The position numbers were made by a program, and so were the translations under genes. The notes below the pieces were generated by a model. That model was not told the origin of the DNA. It was given only the letters and a program-made list of their open reading frames with translations, and did no database searches. From Zhengitettix transpicula (Eukaryota > Arthropoda > Insecta > Orthoptera > Tetrigidae), in the NCBI GenBank assembly GCA_037074705.1, contig CM073591.1, positions 83,804,032 through 83,868,031 of the forward strand: 64,000 nt of DNA, read 5' to 3'. Of the stretch, positions 1 to 10,647 are shown in pieces; positions within the stretch are counted from its first letter, which is position 1, and every line of letters begins with the position of its first letter.

Positions 1-811
1 GCTCGTATAAATGTGGTACAGCCTAGGTAAGAATTGTTCTCAACAATAGGAATTTCCAAATAAAATTCGTGCAGAATTGTTTGTTTAAGTTTTTTATTTT
101 ATATTGGTATTTAACTTTTGTTTTTGCACAAAAATCATCTTATAATGTGCGAAAATAAATGAAAAATTAAGTCTTTTTTATTTTGAACATCATATTTCAA
201 GGAACACAGCCTTTTATAAGAGAGAAACTAAGATTTTCTTGTGAAATTGGAAATAATATTTTACTCACGAAGAAATTTGATTAAGTATTAAATTAGTGCC
301 ATAATTACAGGATCAGCAGCTGTATTTTCTGCAAGGCATAGAAATTGTCTCCGGGAATCAATAACATGAATATTGCAAGCTCACCTCAATATTAATTAGG
401 GGCCGCAATGAGATTCTCGCCTCTCGTAATGAATATGGTAATCGCTGTTCTAAAATTACTTACGCGATATTTATAGGACAAATACTGAAACTTATGATTA
501 AAAATCTATGTTATGTCAAGAATTATAAATAAATTTATTTACTACACACAAATTTACATGCGTGTTCACATTATACGTGAATTTATTATTAGAAAAATAG
601 GTAATATTGAAATTATGTAAATGTAATTAAGACCCTAAATAGGAAATGGGATTAATAACTAAAAAGTACTTTTCAGGTATATTTTCTAACTACGAAACGT
701 GTCGTTTCCTTTCACTGAGGTTACTCGTAACTGCAAATTCACTTATGTGATAATAGAAAACTGTATCTCCACAATAGTTAATTTATTAATCATATTAAAA
801 TCATATTTATG
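1..811. other. AT-rich stretch, nothing recognised
   Basis: Plain A+T-rich sequence with many stops in all frames. I see no coding motif, tRNA-like box or repeat structure that recurs elsewhere in the window. Confidence 0.6.
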
Positions 812-849
812 TTATTTTAGATAACAAAATTCTATGGAGTTGTTGGAAA

Positions 850-1120
850 GACTATGCGTTATAATGGTGCAATGCCACTTATTGGTAGTTAAATTAAGTA
901 CGCAAATCATTATCACGGTTTTTGAGTTCATGATTTGATTTTTTCCACCAACCTCTGATACGCCACATTCTTCATATTTCTGGTTTTTTTTGTAGTTTTC
1001 ACTTTTTTTCTTCCACAGTTCAGGTAAATCAGAATACACTTCTATAAACTTCCGCCAAAATTCTTTTTCTTCAACAAGTCGTGAAGTTATCATAAGAATG
1101 AGTATGAATGAACTAACACT
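850..1120 (-). pseudogene. MADF-domain fragment, frame-broken
   Basis: The minus strand reads EFWRKFIEVYSDLPELW, then KKKSENYKK, which matches the start of the MADF (Myb/SANT-like, Adf-1 type) DNA-binding domain: a Phe-Ile-x-hydrophobic-Tyr helix, then a Pro-x-Leu-Trp turn. After KNQKYE the open frame leaves the family, but the next frame continues with NVAYQRLVEKIKS, the expected second helix, and later a NDLRT-like remnant of the third. So at least one frameshift and several stops break it. MADF domains occur in insect transcription regulators and as accessory proteins of PIF/Harbinger transposons. No transposase is visible beside it, so I cannot say which source this came from. The match is by motif only. 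Confidence 0.6.
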
Positions 1121-1381
1121 GGAAGACGAAATCCAATTGCAATTAAACATTCGGTCAAACTGTCAAACAATGTCATAAACGTTCCTACGGCAAGTCAAAC
1201 GCGGCAGTGTTGCGAAACATATTTCGAGCTCGACCGCTTTGTTGCAAACCGTTTCTGAAACCCCTCAACCCAGACCATCAAATTGCACAAATTGTTTGAC
1301 AACCCACTGATTATAACATTTTGGTCGAATATTTTTTTCCCGGACTCTTTATTGTAGGGTTATTAGATTTCAGGAAAGTGA

Positions 1382-1600
1382 GCTTGTGCAGCGGTCAGCA
1401 TCACAGCGCTGCACGACAGAGGTCCCGGGCTCGAATTCCAGCAAGGGTATGGTTGTTTGTGCTCGTCAAGGTCATGAAAACTGTGGTCACGGTCTCTGCA
1501 AAAATTTCGGAATTTGTGTAATGGAACATGAGAGTCTGACAGCATTCCTGGTAAGCCAAGTTCTTGAATATGCCAAGGTGAGAGAAAAAAGCTTTCATAC
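1382..1600 (+). repeat. tRNA-derived SINE (copy 1)
   Basis: A pol III type B box, GGTCCCGGGCTCGAATTCCA, lies at 1421-1440, and a degenerate A-box-like GCGGTCAGCAT lies about 30 bp upstream. The same head recurs around 5570 and 48165, which supports a dispersed tRNA-derived SINE rather than a tRNA gene, since no cloverleaf can be closed. The 3' limit is uncertain and the tail is diverged from the other two copies. Confidence 0.6.
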
Positions 1601-2543
1601 TTGAATTAAAACATAGATATCACAGCGTAGCTATGCTAAGATATATTTTTCACGATGAATACCACAAATGCATTCATGTTTCTTTGCTGCGCATGTGTCA
1701 CAAAATCGTCACCTGGTTTGTGCGGTTTGTCGGTCTTTCAATCACCTACGAAAGCATCAAGGATTGTAGAAACACCTAATTTTATTTGTTTATTGGCTGC
1801 TTCAAGATATAATTTTTAAAACATATCTGGAATGAAATGATTGTTCCGGCATGCTTCAACGAAGAGTTTGTAATGATGTGTAAAACAAAAAAACCGTGGG
1901 AAAGATATGCCAGAACACGATTTTCTTAGATTTGTTGAATCTGTATACCTTCCTCACCCTCAGCACAAGTTTTCCTAAGAATTAAAATTTTAATTGTTAT
2001 TACCGTGTCCAGTATTCAAAAATCTACATTACACAGTCGAAAATATTCTTCGCAGTTTTTAAGCTTTCAAACTTTAATATTTTGGATAATTTAGTTTACG
2101 TGCCTTAGAATGTGATTTTAGATCGTTGAATACGAAGAACCCACCAAACTGCAAAGGTTGGAAATTATTTTAGTAAATAATGTTTATAAAATTTATGCCT
2201 ATAATTTGTGGACGATACTTGTGGGAGTTAGTCTTCCTTTCTCTCGGGTGAACCATTCCAAAAGACATAAGGTAACACCATATGATAACACCACGTGGAT
2301 AACCATAATGAAGCCGGCTACTCTTAAAAATATTTTTAATTGTCATTCTAACACTTTATTTGAAGAAATCGGAGATTAGTTTGAAGTAGCAGTATTAATT
2401 AATTACTTCTTCAGATTTTTTTTATTAACGACAAAACTATTTTATGTAATAACCTGTATGTAACGGGGATTAAAATAATAATGGTCATTCTTAAGACCGG
2501 TTGGTAATTCGAACAACAACGCTTATTATTACGTAACCCGCGA
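1601..2543. other. Mostly unassigned; contains a dispersed repeat at about 1690-1775
   Basis: The stretch around 1690-1775 contains CTGGTTTGTGCGGTTTGTCG and a GTAGAAACAC string that recur in near-identical order at 54550-54640, so it is a dispersed repeat of unknown class. The rest is AT-rich with no recognisable coding content. Confidence 0.4.
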
Positions 2544-2843
2544 TCATCTCCTAGGAGTATTCATGATATTGTACAGCTTCATTTGGGGTGAATGTTTAGT
2601 CTGCTGAGAATCGGAACCGCTCCGACGCGTGTCGTAACGTAAATAGGCTGTGCACTTGGTTAATCCAGACGTCTGCGGCACGTTGTTGTGTAATGTACAG
2701 CGTAATTCACGCCGTCCAGCTAGACAGTTACACGCAACACGTGATCCGCCCTTGTTAGCGTGAATTGTGGCTATTGGTCCGAAACTATCTACGTTGTGTA
2801 CTGAATACCAAGCCGTTTTCAATGGCTCCTTCGATTGTGACAT
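2544..2843 (-). other. GC-richer block with a 99-codon open frame, unassigned
   Basis: This block has noticeably higher G+C than its surroundings and is open for 99 codons on the minus strand. The translation has no motif I recognise and no membrane segment or signal peptide. It could be an unrecognised transposon piece, a conserved non-coding element or chance. I do not call it a gene. Confidence 0.25.
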
Positions 2844-3379
2844 TCTCTGAACACTTATTAGAAAATCAAATAATTAATTCATTGAAATTTCAATAGGAAT
2901 ATAATTTTTTTACTGTAAATCTGACTACTCTAAATTGTATACCTTTAAAATTAATTTCAACGAAAATAAAAGAATACACACAGTTTAATATCAATGAACA
3001 TATTACTTATTTTCAGTCGGATTAACAGCTACGTTTTTAGCTACCTAACATGCCATTATTTTTATAAATGTATTATATTTTTTGGCTCCAAACAACAATA
3101 TAATATTGGTAATTATTCTAGTTGAGGAACGAACGTGAATCAATTATCGAAATCACTAACAATGCATTTTACGTTGTAGGCGATACAAAATAAACGCTTG
3201 GAATTATCTATATAGATAAAATAACACTTTTTCCGTTGAATTGATTAGAATCCATCCCATACCACAGCTTTCTGAATTCCTGTATCTCAAGCTAAATTTT
3301 CATAAGGAAACGGCATTCGCTTTTCATTAGCAACTGGTCAAACCGATTTCTATAAGATATTATATCTTCATTATACAGA

Positions 3380-3608
3380 ATAATATGAAACATAGCCAAA
3401 TACAGACAAAAGAAGTGATAATATAAATACCACACAATGGGTGTGTCAAAAGCTTTTGAGTTTTGTCAACTAACTAGTGCGTTTGTGTCTCTCTAGGCTC
3501 TTGCGTTTTTTCTGCCCCTGAAGAAAGGGACAAGGATCCCAGAAACTTTGTGTCTGTATTTGGCTATGTTTCTTATTATTAATTTTCAATCAGACGTAAT
3601 TTTTTCAT
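3380..3608 (-). mobile_element. Foldback element (copy 1) with 13-bp target duplication
   Basis: The arms GAAACATAGCCAAATACAGA (3387-3406) and TCTGTATTTGGCTATGTTTC (3553-3572) are inverted complements, and the interior also folds. One end carries an extra tail, AATTTTCAATCAGACGTAA, shared with the copies at 5.0, 21.3 and 28.6 kb. Flanks TTCATTATACAGA (3367-3379) and TTGATTATAAAGA (3609-3621) match at 11 of 13 positions and are best read as a target-site duplication. No protein is encoded. Strand is assigned from the tail, taking the copy at 5.0 kb as plus. Confidence 0.7.
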
Positions 3609-3621
3609 TTGATTATAAAGA

Positions 3622-5008
3622 GGCTTAAGATGGGTTTAATTAATATCAAACCGACATACGAAAATGGGTAAACGTTCCGAATCCCGATTTTAACTCATTT
3701 CATAGGAATATTTTCTCGCTTTATCGAAGAACGGCAGACTGCTCTGAAGAGGTAACTCTGAGGTTACCTCAAGTTGTTATCTTTCATTTAAAAACTTAAA
3801 TATAAGTCTGCCTGATGCACTTTTTTTAAGGCTCATGTGGGTACACAATAATTTTGTTGTGAAGTGTAGGTGAGTAACAATCTTATAGATAGAGCCAGGA
3901 AGTAACAAAGAGTAATGAATAAAGCAACAATGAGTTATAAATATCGCGTTAATGTGAAGATGCAGGCCTAAGCCCTATCTCATCAAGGGTATACACCTTT
4001 GACAATTATTTGTGCAAAAGCTAACCACGTATAAAGCTTTGAACTGTGTAAAACCTTATCATTTCCGTATGAATGACTGGAACCCAGCTGGTCTTTAATA
4101 GAGCATATAAATCAAGTTTGAATTTCGTGGGCAGATCTTTGGGTCCCTCCCGTTTCAGAAGCTTATAACTATATGTTTCGGTGACTTACATTATCAGATG
4201 GTGAGTTTATCGTTCAAGGCTGGCGACTGTAGAAGCCCTATCCAGAATGGGACTCAGTAGTTACATCTCGAGTGTGAGCCCATCGAATACATTGGTTTTA
4301 GAGCTTTGTGAATTACAGGATTCATTTTGTTATTTTAAATGTGTAATTGTTGGAATGTTATTAATATTGCTCCATCATTTAGTTTTTATGTTTATTACTC
4401 TTTTCTTCCCTTTTATAATTTAAACTCTGGACCTTCTCACTCACCTCTGAAATTCACTACAATTTCTCCTTCTAATTCTTCTTGTCATGCAATGGAAAAT
4501 CCGATTAATAAAAAAACTCCTGACTATGTTCCCATAATTGTAATTTAACTTTAAATCTATGGTAAGGATCTGACAATCGTTAGAAAATGGTTAAATTTGA
4601 ATCAATTTGTGTCTTGTATTTAGGAAATCCTTTGTTAATAGTGAAAAATTGTGGGTATGAATTTTCAACATTGTAAACCAAGATATAGTATCTTTATTCC
4701 ATTTATTTTATTTTGCCTATTTAACTCAAGAAAAGTTTCGTTACTGAAAATTGGGACGATGCTTGTAAATTCTTAACTTTCTAATCTAGATAAGTCTATA
4801 TCAATTTATTGCATCTATTAGTACTCTCCTCAGGAAATAGGACAAGTCAATAACTATATAACTACATAAAGAATACAAATATAAATAAACAATATAAATA
4901 TATTACATATAAGATACACGAAAATATAGATAAATGAGAAATTAAATGAAGTATACTAGTACTATGTGACGTGATAAGAATATATAGCTTTTTGAGCACT
5001 ATTGGAAG
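3622..5008. other. AT-rich stretch, nothing recognised
   Basis: No coding motif or repeat structure recognised. A 69-codon plus frame near 4339 and a hydrophobic minus frame near 4862-5131 are AT-rich and low-complexity, and I treat them as chance. Confidence 0.5.
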
Positions 5009-5023
5009 AAAATGGAATCTAAT

Positions 5024-5247
5024 GAAAAAACTTACGTCTGATTGAAAATTAATAGTAAGAAATATAGCCAAATACAGACAAAATAAGTGATAATATAAAT
5101 ACCACACAAAGTTTCTGGGACACAACTGCACTCGTGCTAGGCTCTTCTTAGTACCTGAAGAAAGACAAAGACAATGATCCCAGAAACGGTGTGTGATATT
5201 TATATTAACACTTATTTTTTCTGTATTTGGCTATCTTTCATATTATA
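5024..5247 (+). mobile_element. Foldback element (copy 2) with perfect 15-bp target duplication
   Basis: The flanks carry the identical 15-mer AAAATGGAATCTAAT at 5009-5023 and 5248-5262. Inside, after the tail containing ACGTCTGATTGAAAATTAAT, arms of about 50 bp (roughly 5059-5108 and 5190-5239) are near-perfect inverted complements: ATAGCCAAATACAGACAAAA on the left, TTCTGTATTTGGCTAT on the right. Arm complementarity continues inward through TTTCTGGGA and TCCCAGAAA. A long target duplication argues for an insertion mechanism unlike that of classical MITEs, which have short fixed duplications. Confidence 0.75.
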
Positions 5248-5452
5248 AAAATGGAATCTAATTGGCTACAGATCGATTTATAAATTTAGGAACCGAGGAA
5301 TATGCATCTTGAAGCAAAATATTTTTATGGGTTATGGTGAACTGGTGATAATTTTTCGATTTTTTTTATATCTTACAATAGACTGTCATAAAGTTTTATT
5401 GCGGAAGAAAGGATACTGCTCTCGTGTAGCATAAGATGATGTTTATCTGATC

Positions 5453-5807
5453 CAAGTACTGGTCCCGTATTGATATTCGCCGTGGGTCAGGAATAGACTA
5501 ATATTACATCTGACAAATTTTAAAACCAACCTCCAATGGTGTAGGGGTCCGCGTGACTGCCTCACATCACAGAGGTCCCGGCTTTGAATCCCGGCGAGGG
5601 CATGGGTGTTTGAGTGCGTGGTAGAAACTCTCGTCAAATCAGTCCATGGATGAGTCGCTAATAATAAGATCTGTTGATGCGACTGTAAATAAATCAATAT
5701 AAAAAAAATTGAAATTTCTGCGTCTACATCTTAGAAATTTTTAATTATGTGAGTCTATTCCTGACCAACGGCGAATATCAACACGGAACCAGAAACCGAT
5801 TAGTACT
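5453..5807. mobile_element. Inverted-repeat element interrupted by a tRNA-SINE
   Basis: The left arm (about 5455-5505, containing TTGATATTCGCCGTGGGTCA and GGAATAGACT) is the inverted complement of the right arm (about 5745-5806, containing CTATTCCTGACCAACGGCGA and ATATCAA), with a few mismatches and a small gap. The space between the arms is mostly filled by the tRNA-derived SINE listed separately. This looks like a MITE or foldback into which a SINE inserted. The exact outer ends and any target duplication are unclear. Confidence 0.6.
5530..5710 (+). repeat. tRNA-derived SINE (copy 2)
   Basis: The head has an A-box-like stretch (GGTGTAGGGGTCCGCGTGAC) and a B box, GGTCCCGGCTTTGAATCCC, around 5573-5591. 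It ends in an A-rich tail (ATATAAAAAAAA) near 5708. The order head, body and A-rich tail fits a pol III SINE of about 180 bp. The same head is found near 1421 and 48165. Confidence 0.7.
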
Positions 5808-5810
5808 TAT

Positions 5811-6960
5811 ACCCAGTCCGCATAAGATTCCAGTTACTGATTTCATATTTGTGTATTATTTTGTTTATACATGTTAATGATTTGAAACATAATTTCTTCT
5901 ACGGCTGTGTATCTATTAGTAAATTGTTATTTAAAGGTTAATGCAGTATAAACATGAAACATTAATAGCGCCGCTGGCTATGATGCAATGAGGTGCTCCG
6001 CTAATTGCATTCTCAACACAAATACATTACAGACGAATATAGTCACCGCGACTTAAAAGAAATAATATTGCTTTCACCTGGCATTATAATTACCCAAATT
6101 GTTTAGTGAAGATTTTAATTACTTTGACTGACAAGGATTACGGGCTTGTTTGTCACATGTTAAGGGTTTTGTTGACGAGTCGGTTTCATGGTCAGATGGA
6201 CTACATACAGGCTAGAAGATGGATTTTCATTGCTGCATATTTAGTCAACTCGTGGCACTGTTGAATAACTGTAAGAAATACTTATCTGATAAGAACTCTC
6301 TCCGGCCTATACGTGATCTTTGCCGAAGAATCCATGTTCTCAATCTATTATCAGGCACACTCATGCACAACGAAAACGTATCAGTTCATAATCTTTTATT
6401 AGTATAGTTACTTTTATTTTTACCTCAACAATGAGATAGTCCCTATCTGCTAGACAGACCTTCTCATTCACGGTTTAAAAGCAATCGCGATAGAATGCAG
6501 TTTTTCTATTGGTCACTAAAACATCATCCCTTATACTACTCGTGGTTGCACAGTAATTTTGTGTCTATCCTTGTAGATCCCTACAACAACGCGGTTTTCC
6601 ATTCACCATTTATCCCGAAAAATACTTTAGAAATTAAATAAACAGAATAGTAACTCCCAATGTGAATAATTTAAAATCAAATACACCACAGTTGTGCATT
6701 AATTGACGTAAGATAATAAATATAGCTCTCGTGAATATATTGAATTTTAAGTATAAATGAAAATATTGATTTTTAGGTAATAATGTGTAAGAATTATATG
6801 AATGTTGCAAGAATTAAACTTCTAAGGAGCTACAAACGTATAATTTCACTGTACAGATCATGTTCTGCATAGAAAATATTATACTTATTCGTGGGTATAA
6901 TATTATAATTACTCCCTTTGGGTATGTATATTCTCAATGTATAACAAAATGCTGGGAAAA
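5811..6960. other. AT-rich stretch, nothing recognised
   Basis: A 62-codon plus frame at 6219-6407 has no recognisable motif. I see no repeats shared with the rest of the window. Confidence 0.5.
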
Positions 6961-7000
6961 AATTTTTTATCCCTAAATTGCCGCCCGTTGGGGGAGGTTC

Positions 7001-7011
7001 TAATCGGATTA
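7001..7011. promoter_or_regulatory. Palindromic K50 paired-class homeodomain site (candidate)
   Basis: TAATCGGATTA is the exact 11-bp palindromic arrangement (TAAT half-sites spaced by three bases) bound cooperatively by paired-class homeodomains with lysine at position 50. A TAATCC and a TAATTA lie within the next 45 bp. This is a sequence match only. Occupancy and conservation are unknown. Confidence 0.3.
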
Positions 7012-7135
7012 GTCGTCGATCTCCGGTTCAGTAGCTGTAATCCGAGACTAATTAATAGTGCAAATTTGTAATACTTTTCAGCTTTATTTAGAATCTGAAT
7101 TTGTGAAAAGCTACAGCTTCATTCGGATTACGTTT

Positions 7136-7294
7136 TTTTTTACTTTTTCAGAGAAAATATCGGAAGAACAACAAGGCAGGTTCGTTATTGTGAAACGTAG
7201 AGAAAAACCAAGTGGTCAAAGTGGTCGTACCAATTTTTCGATTCTTAATTGCATATTTATTTATATTTATGATTGCAATGAATTCCTGACGTGA
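7136..7294 (+). other. Possible exon-like open segment after a strong acceptor-like site
   Basis: A pyrimidine-rich run ends in CAG around 7150 (TTTTTTTTTACTTTTTCAG), followed by about 47 open codons beginning EKISEEQQGRFVIVKRREKP, which are charged and less AT-biased than nearby frames, then a stop. I do not recognise the peptide, and no donor site is obvious. It could be a terminal exon, but chance is quite possible. Confidence 0.2.
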
Positions 7295-7299
7295 TGATT

Positions 7300-8210
7300 A
7301 TTTGGATAATATTATGAGGAGGCTACCGTCACGTAAACGGTAATTCAAGGAAGCCTTCCACCGATGTCTACAGTAATCCTTACATCACTATCTTTCAGAT
7401 AATATATATATATCACTTTTATAAAAATTTGAACAAAATAATTTTTAAAAAAGTTATTAAATAATTTCTTCCAATCTTTAAAATTAGTTTTTCGTGATAT
7501 ATATAAATATATTTAAAAATAACTGTTGTAAATACCGTTTAAAATCATAATAATTTCAATACGAGTAGGGAAACGAGGACAGTTTTCATTCATGTTAGTA
7601 GATAATTATGTAATTAAATTTGGAATTATGATACATATATAATATGAATTATGAAAAATTCAATTTTTAAAGTTTAAAATTAATTAAATTGCCTAAATTG
7701 AAGAGAGTTTATGAGGGAAATGAATTATTGCGTGGACTATGACTGAGAAAAAAATCCGCGATAATTTCTTGTAATATCCATGTAATTTAATTACATTAAG
7801 TTAATCTTGTTTAAAATTAAATTTAAAATATTAACTTAGAATTATTTTTTTTGTATCATAATCTTTCAATTAAATTTTTATTTCAATATTCAATTAAGGT
7901 CTTTTAATTTTAATTTTGTTTGAAATTGATAATTTCAATTAAGTTAAATTTTTCATTTTGATTCATTGAACTGATTTTGAATTTTCCATAGAATATCTTA
8001 AATATCTATGGTACATCAATCAATCTAAAAATTAAATTGTTGTATTTTAATTTTGATAATTTTAGATCTGAAATTTTGTTTCAAATTTTTCGTTTATTAT
8101 ATTGCGGTTTGACTGTGCTTGGTTTGTGTGTTAAATATACGATTCCTTAAAAATTATCTCTCATGACAGGTACAAGCGGGAGTCAAGTTAGAGCGATCGC
8201 CTCGCATGAG
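7300..8210. other. Very AT-rich stretch
   Basis: Dominated by A/T runs (AATTTTAAATTTAA-type sequence). No coding or repeat structure is recognised. Confidence 0.6.
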
Positions 8211-8215
8211 TGACG

Positions 8216-8246
<31 letters not shown>
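8193..8246. repeat. CRE palindrome beside a (TA)n microsatellite
   Basis: GCGATCGC (8193-8200) and the full CRE palindrome TGACGTCA (8211-8218) sit directly before a (TA)n run that ends near 8246. The microsatellite is certain. Any regulatory role for the palindromes is speculation. Confidence 0.6.
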
Positions 8247-8879
8247 GTAAAAAAATACATTTTTTCTGTACAATTCTTAGAATGTCTTCACTTTTCGTGC
8301 ACTAGGGGATGCGAAACCGATATCATCTGAATTTATGCCTTCCATGTTAAATTTACTTATTTTTTTTAGAAGGAAACAGTCGAGCTGCTTTAGATTAAAC
8401 TTTCTATGGTATATAGATATAAGTGGTTTTAAACAATAAAAAACTGCCATTAGACATACTGCGACTAAGTGGACGACGTTATAAAACTGAATTTCAGCTT
8501 CGTAGTCAGGAATTTTGTTTCTTTACAAGAAAACAGCTGAACGGACTTTATCTCAATCCGTAAATTTGTTTGAGGCTGCTTTAAATTAACATCCACCGTT
8601 TGAAAATAGTAAAACTTAAAATACCTTCAGCCCATTTAACTTTTATTTTATTTGTATAAAAGCAAAATCTTTGCTATCGTCAAGAGTAAATGTTTTACAG
8701 TTACCAAGGGGTAACAGAATTAATTAAACAATGCGTTTAAGTAAACGGTGTACCATAAGCGGGTTAAGAACCTCGCGCAATAACATAATTCCCGTATAAG
8801 GACGGCTACACAGATTGTACTAATAGTATTAAGTTTCTAATAAATAAAGCAGAGTGTTTGTATATATGTCCAATGGGGG

Positions 8880-9300
8880 GGACGGGGGATTTTGAAACAT
8901 GTTAACCGGCCGATATTTTGAGTAGGATAAATATTTTTCGGAATCAATGAGATTTATAAAATTTCTCTACATGTTGTCTGTGTATAATTTCAACCCCTAT
9001 CGAGCACCCTTAAATGTGCGGGTGGAGAGGCATTACATAAAAAACCGCAAAAAAACCGGAGTCCAATCCGGGGTTATGGATATCACTGAATGTAATTGAC
9101 ATTCAATTTGCCGTTTAAATTCCCCGGGCGGAGGTAGAATTTTTCAAACATGTTAAACGGTAGATATTTGCGTGGAATAAATATTTGTCGCGGCCAATGC
9201 CAGTGATATTATTTGTATCGATGTTGTTTCCCTTTCGGCATGGGAGCTGGGAACATTTAGGTATAGGAATCGAGGAGCGTTACATATTGTGTTAAATAAC
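8880..9300. repeat. Diverged tandem duplication, about 251-bp spacing
   Basis: The segment from AAACATGTTAACCGG (8895) to about 9045 recurs from AAACATGTTAAACGG (9146) to about 9290: both have GATATTT, GGATAAATATTT or GGAATAAATATTT, ATGTTGT, a GAGG(A)GC-like tail and ATTACAT/GTTACAT at matching spacing. Divergence is substantial, so the duplication is old. The class is unknown. Confidence 0.5.
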
Positions 9301-10260
9301 AAAAATATATAAAAAGGCAACCAAATCTGTAAAATATGTACGCGGAAAATTGTATTACTTTAAAATTGAGGCAATATTTTTATGCTTAGCACCGGCTCTA
9401 AGGAATCATATGAGCGTTTTTCCTTCTAGATAATTGAGCAAGAATCCATGTCACGAATATGAGCAATGCCGCTTTCCCTAACTCATATAAATGACGACGT
9501 GGTCCCCTTCGCACAGGATTTAATGGCCATTATTTTCCATCGCAGGGCGGAATGATCCGCCTAGCATCACTTTCCAGTTTATTTTGTCTGGTGAAAAAGA
9601 GCGAAAATGAGAATAAAGGGCTAAGAAACTACTAAATTATGACTTTAAAATTACAAAGATGAGAATTTTTACCGGACAAATTTTTAAACACAAGAGTAAA
9701 CCGAGATTGTAGCGGAATCGACTCCGAGCGTTTCCCGGTTCCTCACCGGAACATTTTAATTTATTTCATTCATCCGAATATAAAATGTTAGGGGAAGCCA
9801 TTTCTCTCCCACTATCGTCAATTTATATAACTTTTACGGCCAAATGGGCTATAAAACGAACAAGGGAAAAAATTATTTCATATTTTCCCCTCTTCCTTAA
9901 AATAAAGCAATTGATCTGATATTCAAGATTAGCCTTTATTTACCGAATTTAATTATGATACAGCTCACAAACAGAGAAAGGTCTAACATATAAATTATTT
10001 AAAACTTAATTAGATCGAAAACTGGCAGTTCCAAAAATGTCAGGTGTCATACAGCCGAATTCAATTAAATACAACAGGCTGTAAATTGAGTAGCTATATT
10101 CTCCCTACACAATGTAATCTCTTTAGTTAAGTAAATAAATTTTAACAAAGCCCACGATCTTCATCGAGCTTTACACAAGTCATTTTTATTGGAAATACAT
10201 ACTCGCATATTCTGAAATCAGAGTTTTCGACTGATATCTGCATTAAATATTAAGTATGAT
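9301..10260. other. Unassigned
   Basis: Mixed-composition DNA with a slightly GC-richer patch around 9380-9600. No coding motif and no repeat shared with the rest of the window is recognised. Confidence 0.4.
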
Positions 10261-10640
10261 TGCAGACCATGAGCATAAGGTAAAAGATGTTTCCTCTTCC
10301 CATTGGAACAGTCAGCCAGTTACCTCTAAATCTGGCCGCAGCACGGAGAGGTAAATGCTGTTTCCCCACAGAAAACCTTTCTCTCCCACCATCGTAAGTA
10401 AGGTCATGGGCCAAGTACCAAATCCCAGAACTACCTTATGCAGGTTTTATAGGGTTAGACCTACATTACTTTTAGGCGAATACTGGGTAGGATCCTTAAA
10501 CCGTATCCCGGGGCTCCTAGTTAACCCTTGGCTGCCGTACTCTATCCTTCCGTATCCCCCCTTTCAAATTCCTTCCTGTGCTATTAAAAGGGAGTTTCTA
10601 CCGTGCGAATTACCCTCATGTTGCCTGTTACTCTAAAAAA
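10261..10640 (+). mobile_element. GC-rich poly(A) retroposon, copy A (5'-truncated, diverged)
   Basis: This copy shares the family's ordered landmarks: GCAGACCATGAGCATAAGG, CCCATTGGAACAGTC, TCTCTCCCACCATCG, ATGCAGGTTTT, GGCGAATACTGGGTAGGATC, CTAGTTAACCCTTGGCT, CCCCCCTTTCAAATTCC and TTACCCTCATGTTGCC, then an A-rich end. Its higher divergence than the copies at 43.5-60 kb suggests an older insertion. It begins in mid-element. Confidence 0.75.
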
Positions 10641-10647
10641 TATAGAG

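Noticed and set aside
4862..5131. Hydrophobic 89-codon frame as a membrane protein
   Set aside because: Composition follows the AT bias, it runs into a foldback element, and no conserved motif is present.
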